The notes below the pieces were generated by a model, which searched no databases, was not told the DNA's origin, and worked only from the letters and a program-made list of their open reading frames with translations. This document shows positions 1-12,547 of a stretch of DNA of 64,000 nt, in pieces. Each line of letters starts with the position of its first letter. Position 1 is the first letter of the stretch. This stretch comes from Acanthochlamys bracteata (taxonomy: Eukaryota > Streptophyta > Magnoliopsida > Pandanales > Velloziaceae). The position numbers and the translations under genes were made by a program. The stretch covers positions 8,798,662-8,862,661 of the forward strand of contig CM034132.1 of assembly GCA_019914995.1 (NCBI GenBank). Reading direction: 5' to 3'.

Positions 1-1694
1 TTGATATGTACTCCAAAGTGGGGTTGATTGGTGAAGCAATACGTGCTTTTCATAGTATTGAGTCCAAGAATGTGGTACTGTATAATACTATGATCACGGG
101 TCTGCTTAGGTGTGGGATGGTTGAACATTCAAAGAAGTTATTTAGAATGATGGTTGAAAGGGATTCAATTTCTTGGACGACTCTGCTTACAGGGCTTGCA
201 CAGAATAGTTTGGAGGAAGAATGCCTTGATCTGTTTAGGGAGATGGGATGTGACGGTGTCAAGATGGATCAGTATACGTTTGGCAGTGTCTTGACTGCCT
301 GCGGAAGTCTGCTAGCATTAGAAGGAGGAAAGCAAGTTCATAGTTATATTATAAGGACCTGCTATGAAAGAAATATTTTTGTGGGCAGTGCATTGGTTGA
401 CATGTACTCAAAATGCAGAAATATTACGTATGCTGAAACGGTTTTCAGGAGGATGGAGCATAAGAATGTTGTGTCCTGGACGGCAATGGTTGTAGGTTAC
501 GGTCAGAATGGATGCAGCGAGGAAGCTGTGCGTGTCTTCTGTGATATGCATAGAAATGGTATTGAGCCAGATGATTATGCTTTCGGGAGTGTCATAAGTT
601 CTTGCGCCAACCTTGCGAGCCTGGAGGAGGGTGTGCAGTTTCATTGCAGAGCACTAGTGTTAGGCTTAATCTCATATCTTACGGTATCAAATGCAATTAT
701 TACATTATACGGGAAATGTGGGAATGTTGAGGACTCACATAGGTTCTTTAGTGAGATGCAATCGAAAGACCATGTGTCATGGACTGCACTGGTCTCTGGA
801 TATGCTCAGTTTGGAATGGCCAGTGAGACAATAGCTTTGTTCGAGGAAATGTTAGCCGAGGGTGTGAAGCCAGATGGAGTTACATTTGTAGGTGTTTTGT
901 CTGCTTGTAGTCGAGCTGGACTGGTGGATAAAGGATATAAATACTTTGACTCTATGGTCAAAGACCATAAGATCGTTCCTGCTGCTGATCACTACACCTG
1001 TGTCATTGATCTGTACGGTAGAGCAGGGAGATTGAAAGAGGCAGAAGACTTTATCAGGAAGATGCCTTATAGCCCAGATGACATTGGGTGGGCAACACTA
1101 CTAAGCTCTTGCAGAGTTCATGGTAACATAGAAATAGGGAAGTGGGCAGCTGAGGCGTTGCTCCAATTGGATCCGCAAAATGCTGCCAGCTATGTATTAT
1201 TATCCAGTATATATGCTTCTAAAGGAAAATGGAATGAGGTAGCTCAATTGAGAAAGCAAATGAGAGTCGAAGGAGCCAGGAAAGAACCTGGTTGTAGTTG
1301 GATTAGATACAAGAATGAGGTTCACATTTTCTCAGCTGATGACCATTCCCATCCTTATTCAGATAAAATATATGCTGAGCTAGAAAGACTCACTGCAAAG
1401 ATGATAGAGGAAGGATATAAGCCTGACACTACCTCTGTTTTGCACAATGTGGCAGATGCACAAAAGTTGGATATGCTTAGCCACCACAGTGAGAAGCTTG
1501 CTATTGCTTTCGGCTTGCTTGTCATACCTCAAGGATTACCTATAAGAGTTGTTAAGAATCTCAGAGTCTGTGTCGACTGCCATAATGCAACCAAATACAT
1601 TTCCAAAATAGTTGGACGGGAAATTCTTGTAAGAGATGCTGTCAGGTTCCACAAGTTTAGTGAGGGAATCTGTTCCTGCAGTGATTTCTGGTGA
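1..1694 (+). CDS. Pentatricopeptide repeat protein, PLS-E-DYW class (5' partial)
   Basis: This is the C-terminal part of a plant PPR-DYW protein. The frame is open to the window edge (an Asp codon precedes the first ATG at 6), so the start lies upstream. Repeated PPR units run from the start to about residue 370, for example VVSWTAMVVGYGQNG and DHVSWTALVSGYAQFG. The E/E+ region follows at about 375-460 (YVLLSSIYASKGKWNEVAQL, EPGCSW). The DYW cytidine-deaminase-like domain covers about 468-562, with zinc-ligand motifs HSEKLA and CVDCH. The protein ends in DFW instead of the usual DYW. Proteins of this class bind specific organellar RNAs and often specify C-to-U editing in mitochondria or plastids. 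The overall pattern recalls Arabidopsis At1g68930-like proteins, but this is not proven orthology. No intron is visible, as is usual for the family. The RNA target and the organelle cannot be told because the N-terminus is missing. Confidence 0.95.
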   Translation, partial: DMYSKVGLIGEAIRAFHSIESKNVVLYNTMITGLLRCGMVEHSKKLFRMMVERDSISWTTLLTGLAQNSLEEECLDLFREMGCDGVKMDQYTFGSVLTACGSLLALEGGKQVHSYIIRTCYERNIFVGSALVDMYSKCRNITYAETVFRRMEHKNVVSWTAMVVGYGQNGCSEEAVRVFCDMHRNGIEPDDYAFGSVISSCANLASLEEGVQFHCRALVLGLISYLTVSNAIITLYGKCGNVEDSHRFFSEMQSKDHVSWTALVSGYAQFGMASETIALFEEMLAEGVKPDGVTFVGVLSACSRAGLVDKGYKYFDSMVKDHKIVPAADHYTCVIDLYGRAGRLKEAEDFIRKMPYSPDDIGWATLLSSCRVHGNIEIGKWAAEALLQLDPQNAASYVLLSSIYASKGKWNEVAQLRKQMRVEGARKEPGCSWIRYKNEVHIFSADDHSHPYSDKIYAELERLTAKMIEEGYKPDTTSVLHNVADAQKLDMLSHHSEKLAIAFGLLVIPQGLPIRVVKNLRVCVDCHNATKYISKIVGREILVRDAVRFHKFSEGICSCSDFW

Positions 1695-2210
1695 GCGGGA
1701 TCTCAACAATCTTGAAGCAAGAGTGCATGTGAACTTCATTTAGTTTATTGCTGCCGTGAGTGCATTGGGACTTAACAGCAACACATAGAATCGACAAGTG
1801 AAAATAACCCATGGATGGGTTGCAAAATTACGGATTGTAAAGTTGCTGGTTCGTGCATTAGCTCGACTTATCCATAGCAGATCCAGAAGATTGGAGTTCT
1901 TTTTTGCACTGTCAGATTATTGAGGAGCAATTTCACTGCAGATACAATATTAAGGTTAGTGTTCTATAAAGTTGTGTACCAGGCTTGGGGCACTTGAAAT
2001 AATGAGAAGCTGATTCTGCTTTTAACTTTCCAGAAGCAGGATTCAAAGATTTCCATACAGAAGTGGTGGGTGCTGCACAAACTGCAACCAACGGTCTCTT
2101 GACCCAGGTATAGTGCATCAAAGTAGAAAAACACCTAATATTGAGGTAGCTTTTGAAGCGAATATTGCACTGACCGAGACTCTTTTGGATTGTTGTCAAA
2201 AAGTTCTTCC
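1695..2210. other. 3' flank of the PPR gene
   Basis: Presumed 3' UTR and intergenic DNA. I see no convincing coding region, RNA gene or repeat here. Confidence 0.5.
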
Positions 2211-2550
2211 ATGAAGCGCCCTTTCAAGCCTAGTAAGGCCCAATCTTTGCTTCATCAATCATTGACTAAATGACACCAAATCAAGTAATGGCATTGAACA
2301 AGGAGAAGAAGAAGACGAAAAATAGCATCATAGGCAAAGCTTTGGGACTGTTTTGCATGAAGAGAAGAAACCATTCTATCGCCATTAAGAAGACAAAGAA
2401 GAAGACGAATGTGCTAGTGCTGGTTAACAAGTACAAGAGATCTCACTGAAACGTCTTTCAGCACTTCAGAAAGCGGAGAAATTCATAAAGATTTTCTACA
2501 AGCAGATGCAGAAGCAGGGGGTGCAGCAGCATGATCATGAGAAGAATTAA
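2211..2550 (+). pseudogene. Frame-broken small basic ORF with DUF761-like tail
   Basis: Three short coding-like pieces lie in tandem. An ATG at 2211 opens about 20 codons. A Lys-rich ORF from ATG 2288 (start MALNKEKKKTKNSIIGKALG) stops at SH*. An overlapping frame from about 2434 to the TAA at 2550 reads LKRLSALQKAEKFIKIFYKQ. The last piece resembles the short C-terminal motif (K/RAExFIxxFYxQM) of DUF761 'cotton fiber' proteins. Joining the second and third pieces needs a frame change near 2433, so I read it as a decayed or mis-assembled gene. It could also be the 3' end of an unrecognised spliced gene, or chance. Confidence 0.35.
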
Positions 2551-4170
2551 TGGAATGTCTGCCAAGGTGTATTACTAAGTTTTCCAACAAAACAAACACA
2601 TGAAATTTTGTTAATTCTTAGCTAGTAGCTACTTGTTAACAATTTGGTCATTCTGTTACAATTCGTTCACCTTCTATACTTTCTGCAATGTCACCAGAAT
2701 CATTATATACACTTCGATGCGCAAGAGACATGCTCTCTACTGGAAGGTGGAAACAATGTAGACGGCTTCAGAGACACACGTTGCTGCAATCTATCCTTCC
2801 AGTTAAAACCCTAATATCATCCTCCTCTATTATAACCTGATCATTCGATGTCAACTCTACGGAAAGACCGTGGAAAGGCAGCAAAACTGCCACGTCTGAC
2901 CAGCATAAAAATAAAAAATAATTCATATATTAGAGAGTTTTTTAATATATTTTTGTAAATTTTTGAATTAGATTGAATTTTTTATTGTATCAGCCGGGCT
3001 TTAGGTTAGATTTCTTGTCTAAAGTTAATTCTCCAGTATTATATATCTTCTCAACAAATGTCTTTTGCGCCTAACGTCTTTATATCTTCCTTATATATAT
3101 CAGGTTGCCAATAGATCCTTTAGGCATGAACTTATGGATTGAACAAAATCCTAAGCCAGACATCGTTGACATGGTGTTTATTAGCAAACTCTCCGGCATC
3201 ATATTTCGAGTTCTGTAAGGTTTTAGCTTGCAATCAAACGGCCGTCGTTCGGTAACTTACTGTTGTAGACATTACCATGACCTTCTTCTCCAAGCTTTAC
3301 CTGATGCAGTTGGTGAATTTCTAGATATCACTGTATGAGTACCGTGGATGGAAGCATGGATTGGTACTGCATGCTTAATGAATTGCTTAACATAAAATTT
3401 GTCACTCTTGCTTATGCTTACAATTCTGAAATTCTTCAACACATCTGATGCTTTTGGTTTGAATTACACATTGCAACCAAAAATGCTGTTAAGATCAGAG
3501 AAGAACCTACTTTTGAAATAGAAACTTTTGAGAAATTCTCTATAAACTTGGTCTCAATTCTGCAGATGAAACTTTTTACTTCAAGCATTTACCTAGTATT
3601 ACCATCCATGTATTCAGCTTATGCGAGAGAGAGGGAAAATTTAGGATACAAAAGAAAGTATCATTGAATGTTTTATAAGAAAAGCTAAGCACCGAAAGTA
3701 CTAAAACTAGTCACACAACTAATTACATTTAACATTCCTTAGTTTTATTATTCTGCAACAATTAAATTGAATGTTTACTTGGAGAATAAGGGCATACAAC
3801 TGGTATGTAGGATATGTTCTTAATCATTTGTTTATAGATGATTCATGATTGCTATGGGCAATGCTTACACAAATACATGGACAAACATGCATTAAGATTA
3901 CTGCAAATGCAAACATTATCGTTCAACAACGCACAAGAAGAGCTACAAAATGTTTACTGACTAGCTAGATAACAAACACCAGATATACCCTTAAGAAAAT
4001 TTTCATAACTTGAACCACGAAAAATTCATTGCATCACAAGAGGTCTTCGAAAATAAATTGTATACTCCGACAGAAACTAATGAAAGACTAAAACTTGACT
4101 CCCAATTCTTACGCTCCATGCTTTAAAGAAACTGCTCCCAATCCAAACAGTAGTGCTTGCTCACATAATT
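2551..4170. other. Intergenic region between the PPR remnant and eEF1B
   Basis: No assignable gene. A coding-like stretch on + at about 3103-3222 (RLPIDPLGMNLWIEQNPKPD...) is followed at about 3267-3340 by CRHYHDLLLQALPDAVGEFL in another frame. I do not recognise the family, and they may be remnants of an old exon. The right end, below 4171, is the likely 3' UTR of the eEF1B gene. Confidence 0.3.
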
Positions 4171-6517
4171 TTCTGCAGACAACATAATAAGAATCAGATA
4201 TGCTAGAACTACAACTTCATAAAAATCTCTTTTATTAATGTCTAATTATCCTATGCAAGATTTTTATTTACCACATACAAAAGGTTCAAGACAGTCGCAA
4301 GAGCTGACAGGATTTAAAGAAAACATCTCCGCAGAAGAAATAGTAACGAGGGACCTTACACCCAAAAGAAGCACAGCAGCAAAAATAAGAGAGCCAACAA
4401 AAGTTCCTTGAACCTTACTTTGCAAAAATAACACTACAGTTCTATAAGAAAATAAACCACATTGGCAGCATAAGACAGTTTTTTATCCTACTTTGCAACT
4501 TTAATTGCATCTATTATAATAAAAAAGTTGGTATATAAAAGCATCACAATCATAAAATTTCCTGGAACCTCACTAACAGAACCATAAGAACCACTGAACT
4601 AAATAAACCACATGCCAGCATAAGAAGTTTTCATATCTTACTTCACAACTTGAATTTTGCATCTTTTATTATAAAAAAAGTTGATAATAAATGCAACACC
4701 ATAATCATGTAAAAACATCAGATAAGGAGCACCAGTAAACTGCAACTAAAAAGCCAGGCAAAGGGAAACTCAATACCAACTTATAGACAGCTATAGCAAA
4801 GAACTTGTAATAAGAAAAGGTCACTCACAGATTTTGTTAAATGCCACAATATCACAGCTCTGAATGTACTCATTTGCTGGTTCAACAGTGAGATGCTCTT
4901 CGATAAGGGTATCAACAGACACCAAGTCATCAACAATAGTCATCATAATCTGCAACTTTTTGATACCATAGCCAACAGGAACGAGCTTGGCTGCATTTCA
5001 TTATTAAAATTTTGTTTGTAAGAGTGAGAGTAGTATTGAGTAGATGTGCTTCATAACAAGCCATTTACTGTCTTGCAATTTTCTGTATATCTGTATAGTT
5101 GCTAATAACTAGAAATTATCATAAATTCCTAGTTTCCAAAAATACATCAGGAAACAATAAAGATACATACAGGCTCCCCAGTGCAAGCCCTCCATTTGGA
5201 TGCTTCTTACAATCTCCTCCAGCTTTTTCATGTCAGTTTCATCATCCCAAGGCTTAATATCCAACACAATTGAAGACTTTCCACCTGCAAAACCCAGTTA
5301 AAAAGGAAAAGAATTAAGATAATAGCATACAGACTATAAACTAATTAAAAGCATGTGTGTCTAAAGAGCTGAGAGTCGTCTTACATATAAGTAGAACAAA
5401 TCCTAGGGCAGGTTAAAAACATTCGACAACAACCAACAGTTTGTTACTCACTCTCTTTCTTCTTTCCAGAAGCTTTCACAGCAGCTGCACGCTCTTCAGC
5501 AGCTTTCTTTTCCTCCTCAGTCTCCTCACCAAAGAGGTCAACATCATCATCATCGTCATCAGCAGCTGAAGCCTGGAAATAAATTTTTGAATGTTAGATA
5601 CAATATACAGACTAACAAATTTGTAAAAGAAAGTCATAGTCCAAATCCTAACAATAACATCTTTTACTCGTATGTGACATTGGATAAACATTAGCATAAA
5701 AGAGCATCTCAACTTCAATCCCCAATGGACAACTACAATCAAACAAGTTCATCCAATTTTTAGCATTTTGTCCAGAAGGCACATTAGTATGAGGTGGCGC
5801 AAAGTAGTTGAATCATGAAAAGACTGAACATCTGGTTAAGAAGTACAAATTAAAAATAAACAGAAAACTACTGGGTATTACGATTGTATTTAGTGTTGCC
5901 AAAATACAACTGTCTGTTCCATGTATTCAGAGATATGCTTGTCACAACAAAGTTTCCAATCATACACTAACATAGAACCCAAACATCACTGAAAGATGCA
6001 ACATAAGCAAAGAACACTTACCTTAGCATCAGCGACAGGGGGAGTGGCGAAATCCTCAACAGGAGCAAATCCTTCAATTGTAACTCCTGCTCCCTCAGCC
6101 GAAACACCACTGCTCACAACAAAACATCACAAATCATAAATAATTCAGACTTCATAAAGATTAACCAAAACATCATAACCGAGATAACTCTCCAAATCAA
6201 GAGCATAATCATAGAAAAACAAGCATACCTCAACCTAATAAGTGCATCGATGTGGCTGTACCACCTAGCCACATTAGTGAACTTTGAGGCTGGTGCACCA
6301 GACAGAGCACCAAACACAGCAAGATCATCCTTTGATGCCTGATAACTAAATTAACATGAACAATACATTAATCAATTACGATAACAAGCAAAACTAACTA
6401 TAGCAAGCTAAAGAAGTAAACAAAGACCAACCCAGTGATGTAGCTACGAGTGAGAAGGTAGTCATCCAGCTTCTGAAGACCAGATTCAGAACCAAGGTTG
6501 TGGAAAGCCACCGCCAT
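4171..6517 (-). CDS. Elongation factor 1-beta/delta-type subunit (eEF1B guanine-nucleotide exchange factor)
   Basis: The protein exchanges GDP for GTP on eEF1A during cytosolic translation elongation. Coding pieces on the minus strand, from phase and GT-AG signals: 6517-6432, 6345-6229, 6109-6022, 5572-5452, 5284-5171, 4990-4829 and 4172-4171. The sum is 690 nt, or 229 residues, the usual plant length. The N-terminal GST-C-like part begins [21 protein letters not shown] central acidic/Lys-rich linker ([20 protein letters not shown]) follows. The C-terminal exchange domain includes [33 protein letters not shown] and ends CDIVAFNKI. The TAA stop is built from T at 4829 plus AA at 4172-4171. If that intron is retained, the protein ends NKICE instead. 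A leader intron with donor at 6828 is likely. The gene is divergent from the peptidyl-tRNA hydrolase gene. I cannot decide between the plant beta and delta subclasses. Confidence 0.93.
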
Positions 6518-6902
6518 TGCTATCTTAATCGACTATCAAAGAACAATACAACATCGTAATTTGAGAATTCACTAATAATTTCGCAATATTAACAACTCCA
6601 AATAACAGAAAAACAACAAACCAATTAAACCCTAGTCGGATTAAAAAGCCAAAATTGGAGTTTGTGAAGAGAGAGAGCTAACAGAATCAGAAAACTTGTA
6701 AAATACTTCATATCGAAAGATATGATACTTTGGAAACCATTTAGTAATATTTCATATCTAATCGGATTCAAACTAAGAATATGACATACCAAAATTAACA
6801 AAATACTTTCCAGGGAAGAAAATTTTACCGAAATTGATTGGATCAACCGGCGGTGGCGAGCAGGCAATGAGAAGAGAGAGTGAACCCCTTCTCGGTGCTA
6901 GG

Positions 6903-6909
6903 TTTTATA
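6903..6909 (-). promoter_or_regulatory. TATA box of the eEF1B gene
   Basis: TATAAAA on the minus strand, about 390 bases upstream of the ATG. It is followed by a pyrimidine-rich CTCTCTCTTCTC leader and then a probable leader intron with donor GTAAAATT at 6828. The spacing fits a start site near 6875. Inferred from motif and position only. Confidence 0.5.
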
Positions 6910-8077
6910 ATTTATAATGACGAAAATACGCCTAATCTATAAGAACCAAAGTGCTTTTGCAAAAGAAAGCCTTCTAAACAAATTACTTGTCAGAACAGTC
7001 CTTTGTATTATTTTGGCAGCTAATGAGAGGTTGTTTGATATTGAGTTTCCATAAGAATAAATTTTTAATTATACAGTTAATATTTTTTAATAGATTTTTA
7101 TAATTTTTATATAATTTATTAAAAAGTTTATAAAGTAAAAAAAGTTTTATATAGTAAGATTTATTAAATACATATTTTTGTTATATTCTTTTAATAAAAA
7201 TAAAATTTATTTTGTTAAATTTGATTAAGATATTCTTTATTTTATAAAAATATATTTAAAAACACTTTAAGTGCTGAGTTTTTTTAAAATAATTCTAATT
7301 TTTCTAATTAATATTTTTTAATATATTTTTTATAAATATTTAGAAATTTTATTTAAAATTTTTTAAAAAATAATAAAATTTTATATAATAATTTTATTAT
7401 TATTTATTTTAAATATTTTTATTCTTAAAAAACTTTAATCCAAAAGCATTCTCGAACATCACTCGAGTCCTTTCACTTAATGACCCATATACCTTTAGGA
7501 TATTGTAAGAATAAAGTTAGCTGCTAAAGGGCATATTAGGTATTGGAAAATCAACGGCTTAGGCTGCGGGAGTACATTCTTGAGAAATGTTTTTTAATTA
7601 TTTTAATTTAAAATTTTTAATAAAATTTAAAAATATTTTATAAAATTTATTTTAAATATTTAAAAATAAAAAATTCTATATTATCAAATTTTATTATTAC
7701 TTATTCTTATTTTTTTTAAAAATTATATTTAATTATAATAAAGATATTTTATCTTAGAGAAAAAACTTCGTGTAATCTCTATCATACGATCTTTAAAATT
7801 GCCGGAACTCATAATATGAGACTGTTTTAGCAAGTAAAATTGTTTGCACGTCGATGTTGCCAAATAGTTTGCGCAGTTAAATGTAAATTTTTAAGTAATA
7901 AATAATTTTTAATATTTTAATATAATCAAAATAAATTTGAAATAATTTTATAAAAAAATTAGTTATAAGGATAAAAAAGTACATTACCATATTGTTTAGG
8001 TTTACTTTGTAATTATCGGCCCGTGGGCTTGTTATTTCTTTTTCTCAAGCTCTGCAACTGTTTGTTGTTATCCATCC
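6910..8077. repeat. Divergent intergenic region with AT-rich MITE-like copies
   Basis: About 7025-7215, 7260-7450 and 7570-7760 are decayed copies of the dominant AT-rich repeat of this window: poly-A/T blocks around 'aaatatttataaaatttat' with 'taataaaattttat'. No gene is seen. The right end holds the promoter and leader of the hydrolase gene. Confidence 0.45.
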
Positions 8078-11000
8078 ATGGCTACCGCCATCTCTTCCCT
8101 CCACTCTCCTTCGATTTCATCATCTTTATTCCATTATCGCTCCCACAACAAACCACAACATCTTTGCTTCTTCTCTGCTCGCCAGCGGCGACGCTCAAGT
8201 GTTATCTCGTCGTCGCTGCCTGATCCTGTGGAGAAAGAAAGGGCCTATGTAAGTTTTTTGAAAATTTTCCAAGAAAAAGTTGAGATTTTTATCAACTATT
8301 TTCATTTTTACCGATTGAATTTGGTCGCTGTTGTTGATAGGTAGAGTATACACCGTGGCTTCTTGTAGGGTTGGGCAATCCGGGCAGCAAGTACCATGGC
8401 ACTAGGCACAACGTAAACATTCTCTTTACTCTTTCTGTTTTTATTTTGTTATTTCTGATTATGAGCTGTTTTTTACAAGTTCTTGTTCTTGAGAGTTTTG
8501 GTTTGAAGGCTGTGGGGTGATCAGAATTGATTATTAGTGTGAAACTAGTGATTAGAACCTGTGTTTTAAAATTTGAGAAGTTGGAGGAAATAATGTGTTG
8601 CAAATGCTTCAATTTTTCGTTATTATTTGGTTAGAACTGGTATACAGCTTCCCAGAATATGAAATTGAACAAAGTGATTGTAATCATTGTAGAATCAGTA
8701 TTCTAGCATTAGCTTCTTAAAGGACAAAATGAGCAGTTATACATTTTTCAAGATTGAGTCCAAATAAACTGATATTAAATTCTCTGTTTGGAAATAGGCA
8801 ATGAATGATCCTCCCAGTAAGTTGGATATACTCTTGAAAAATTCAAAAGCTCTAAAAATAAGTTGGAAAATTTTCTGAAGGAATCAAGATAATGAGCATT
8901 TGTCGTACGCTCAAGGTCCTTATATCTTAGTTTTTTTTTCAGCGTATAGTATGTTAATCGAATTCAAATGGAAAGAGTTGGTTTTTGAACCCAAATTCTG
9001 AATAATCTGAAGTGAAGGTTGTTACAATTATAGCTACAGGCTGCAATTGCAGCTGTTGTATTCATTTACTGTGTTTAATTGTATTGTACCTAATATCTCA
9101 GGTTGGGTTTGAGATGATTGATCAAATATCTAAGCATGAAGGAATTCCACTGAACACAATCCAGTCAAAAGCATTGATTGGAATAGGTAATCATTCAGCA
9201 TATGGCTTTGTACTCTTTCTATTTATTCTGGAAGTTATTTGTCTTGCGATTATCTTATCATTTGCTGGATCAATAGGGTCAATTGGCGAAGTCCCCATTC
9301 TTCTTGCAAAACCCCAGTCTTACATGAACTATAGTGGAGAATCAGTAAGGCCAGCAACCGTTCACATCTCATTCCTTAGTTCGCTAGGTCTCTTTCAGCT
9401 TTTATCTAATTTCCCATTGACACTTTTGGTCTGTTGCAGTGTCTTTGTTCATTATAAGCTCCATAAGTGAAATTGCGTGCAGTTTTTAACCTAAAACATA
9501 AGTACTTAGCTCTCCAGTTGAGTCCCCTAAGCGAATTTCATTTCACCATGATTGTGCCAACTGTCAACTTAGCACTTTTAGTGAATGCAAGTTGTTTGAT
9601 GCTAAATACTGCAGAAAGTCGATGACAGTTATAAATCTTTTTCTTCTTTGTTGTACTAAGTTAAACTATTTATGTAAGTAGTTTTAGAGAAAGTTCTATG
9701 GCATCAAATAGCTCCACATTGACACTTGAACACCAATCTGGAGGAAACATAATGCCTTCATTTGATTAAATCTCACACCATAGACCAAATTATAAACATT
9801 AAGTCCAATTCAGAGGATAGCTCTGACCAAACTATAGAGTAGATATTTTAAAACTGGAAGGAACATAGAGGATAGCTTCGACCAAACATATAAAGGAAGT
9901 AAACTTTTTGACAATGTAGAGGATCTGACAGCGGCTTTACCAATTCTTATATATAATACGCAAAAACTAAATGGCCTCTTTATGAGTTTCAAATTGCATT
10001 CCTTTGGTGCATTTTCAAAGTACAAAGTAGATATGATTAATAGCCTAGTCAGTGGCTTTTCTAATGTGTTGTTGCTAATAACTTAAGAAAGCATATACTT
10101 TAATCTTGTCTAGTTAGACAAATGGTGGGCGTGCTGATTTGTTGATTTAAATGCAATGACGTATGGATTTACTGGACTAACATTATCAAACATACATAGT
10201 ATGCAACTACACCTAATTATGTGGATTTCGCTTATCAAACAAATATTTCATACTAAACATGCATGTGCACTTACATGAGAATGACATTTTAGTCCTAGTT
10301 CGATGCTATTGTTTATGTGTTATTTGCTTCAATTTGCACCTTCATGGCGTTCTATAAGCTAATAAATCCCTCGTTCTCTAAAGGTGGGACCCCTTGCTGC
10401 ATACTACCAAGTGCCCCTCCGACATATTCTACTGGTATACTTTGATGTTGTCCATAAACTGTCTAGTTAATGTCTTTAAATAATCATTGTTGTGCCTATT
10501 TTCTTTATTGATCATACATCGTTGATTTTTCTTACAATTCTAGATCTATGATGAATTGAGCTTACCAAATGGTGTTTTGAGGCTCCAGCCAAAGGGGGGA
10601 CATGGACATCACAATGGGTAAACTTCAGTAAACATTGTGCAATTTCTACTGTACTTGTGTGGATATATGATAATCATTTTATTTTATTTTTCATTATCTT
10701 CTAGCATATTGCCCCCATTATTAGAATGATTGTACAAACTTGGTTTTGATATTCATAATTGCATATGCTTTGATCAGATGGATTCAAGAGAATATAAGTT
10801 GAGGTTTTGAACTGTGTTTTAGCACGCTGAAAACTAGCTTTAATGAGAGATGGATATCGTACACGAAAAGCTAAACATCACCTCATACTAGATTGAATAG
10901 CTGATATTGTACAAACATCATAGGTTTCGTAGTTTTTTGCCTTTAAGATTATGTAAGCTAGAATGATGATCACTCATTCAGCACCCTTTGAAATCTATAG

Positions 11001-12100
11001 GGAGTTATACCTCAAATGCTATTGGCTTGATTTGATGCATGGTGTTATGGGTTTTGTTAACTACCATCTCAATAAATTATAGCTATGCTCTTCTTCTAGA
11101 CAACCAAAGCTCCGCTAAGAAGGAGATAAAGAAGTTATTTCTCCAGAAACAATGGGGTTCTGCAAGTAGTTTATCGTAAGATTGTAAAAACAAAAATGTC
11201 TAGTATCTCCTAGCATTTAACTCCAAACGTGTAATTTTTGTAGCAGCTCAAAAATAGGGATATCCCCATAAGGTCTGAGTCTTATAAGTTATTTTTTAGT
11301 GATTTTTAATCACCTGCATTACCTACAGTTAAGGAGATATTGCATGCTCTTGTATGAAACAGACATCACTTCATGAGAGCTCTCAGATTAGTTAATGCAA
11401 GAAATTTCTGCAGAATAATCAGAAAATTCCTTACTATAATCAGAATTCCTTGTTCTTTTTAATTTTTAGCTGAATTTATTTTCATCAGTTTCTAGTTATT
11501 GTTTCTTAGACAATTATATTGCGGATTTCTGCTGTCTTACTACTTTTGGGGTAGAGGCTGTCACTGGAAGTTTCTAAATTAAATCAGCTTATATCTTTCA
11601 GGGTGAAGAGTGTGATCGAGCATCTAGATGGGTGTCGTGAATTTCCTCGTCTATGTATAGGTTTGAAATGTTATATACAAGCTTACTTGGTAATCTTTTT
11701 GAATGAACATATGACTAGTCTGTTCATATATACTTGAAAGTGGTTATGTTTGTAGGCATTGGAAATCCTCCAGGAACAATGGATATGAGAGCTTATTTGC
11801 TTCAAAAATTCAGTTCAGAAGAAAGAAAACAGGTTATATATACACATATACATATTCAACTTCTCAGTAAATCGCACCTCTTTCCCTTTTCTACTTTATT
11901 TAAGAATGTGTTCACAAAGACAAAGTTTAGTATGTTACGAGAAAATGAGGTAGGTACTCATTTTATACAATACATGGTGACAGGTGGACTGTGCTCTGGA
12001 GCAAGGAGTCGAGGGTGTGAGAACTCTTGTCCTGAAGGGCTTCAGTGAGAGTGTCAATAGATTTAACTTGGTGCAGAAATATAAGTATCACAGAGTGTGA
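8078..12100 (+). CDS. Peptidyl-tRNA hydrolase / CRS2-like protein, organellar
   Basis: Nine exons are inferred: 8078-8248, 8341-8412, 9102-9186, 9277-9344, 10384-10434, 10544-10617, 11602-11660, 11756-11832 and 11984-12100. All phases match, and 774 nt give 257 residues. The first ~45 residues are Ser/Arg-rich and nearly free of acidic residues, like a plastid or mitochondrial transit peptide. The mature part has [53 protein letters not shown] and [19 protein letters not shown]. Family catalytic residues are present at family spacing: Asn70, His80, Asn127 and Asp152 (E. coli Pth Asn10, His20, Asn68, Asp93). Bacterial-type Pth frees tRNA from stalled peptidyl-tRNA. The close plant relatives CRS2 instead help splice plastid group II introns and keep most of these residues. 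The ending KYKYHRV is common to both, so the exact subfamily is open. Confidence 0.93.
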
Positions 12101-12547
12101 GGTTCCTGATTCCTAAGGGATCTCGTTTCAGCATCACATCATCTTTGAAGTCTTCTCGAAGTTTAAGGAGCTCGATGGCCTCATGGTTATAGCCAAAGTG
12201 TACATGTCAGAAGATGAATATGGGACGAGAGACTCAGATCTATAATGATTGAAGGCGGCCATGATTATATAAATTTGATAGATGCGTTACAGTTACTGAG
12301 CCGCAATGAGGAGCCATGCGGTTTCCAGGCAAAAACTGTGACTGCCTGCCTGAATGTTTTCAGTGTTGTAAAGGTCGGCTACAGAATTACAAGTACCGCC
12401 AGCCCCGTGTTTCTCAAATTTCGCCGTCCTGCCGATCCTAGAATGGCATTGGTATGCATGTCTAATATGGAAACTGAGGACTACGAGGACATGAATAAGG
12501 GAATGTTTCAAATAGATCAAATTTTACTTCCTCTTTTCATATTTTAA
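12101..12547 (+). other. 3' flank of the hydrolase gene with unassigned open frames
   Basis: Probable 3' UTR. Two stretches look more coding-like than the AT-rich DNA beyond. At about 12129-12244 a frame ends ELDGLMVIAKVYMSEDEYGT... with TAA. A frame from ATG 12245 runs 100 codons (MIEGGHDYINLIDALQLLSR...). I recognise no family and see no splice link to the gene, so no function is proposed. Confidence 0.3.
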
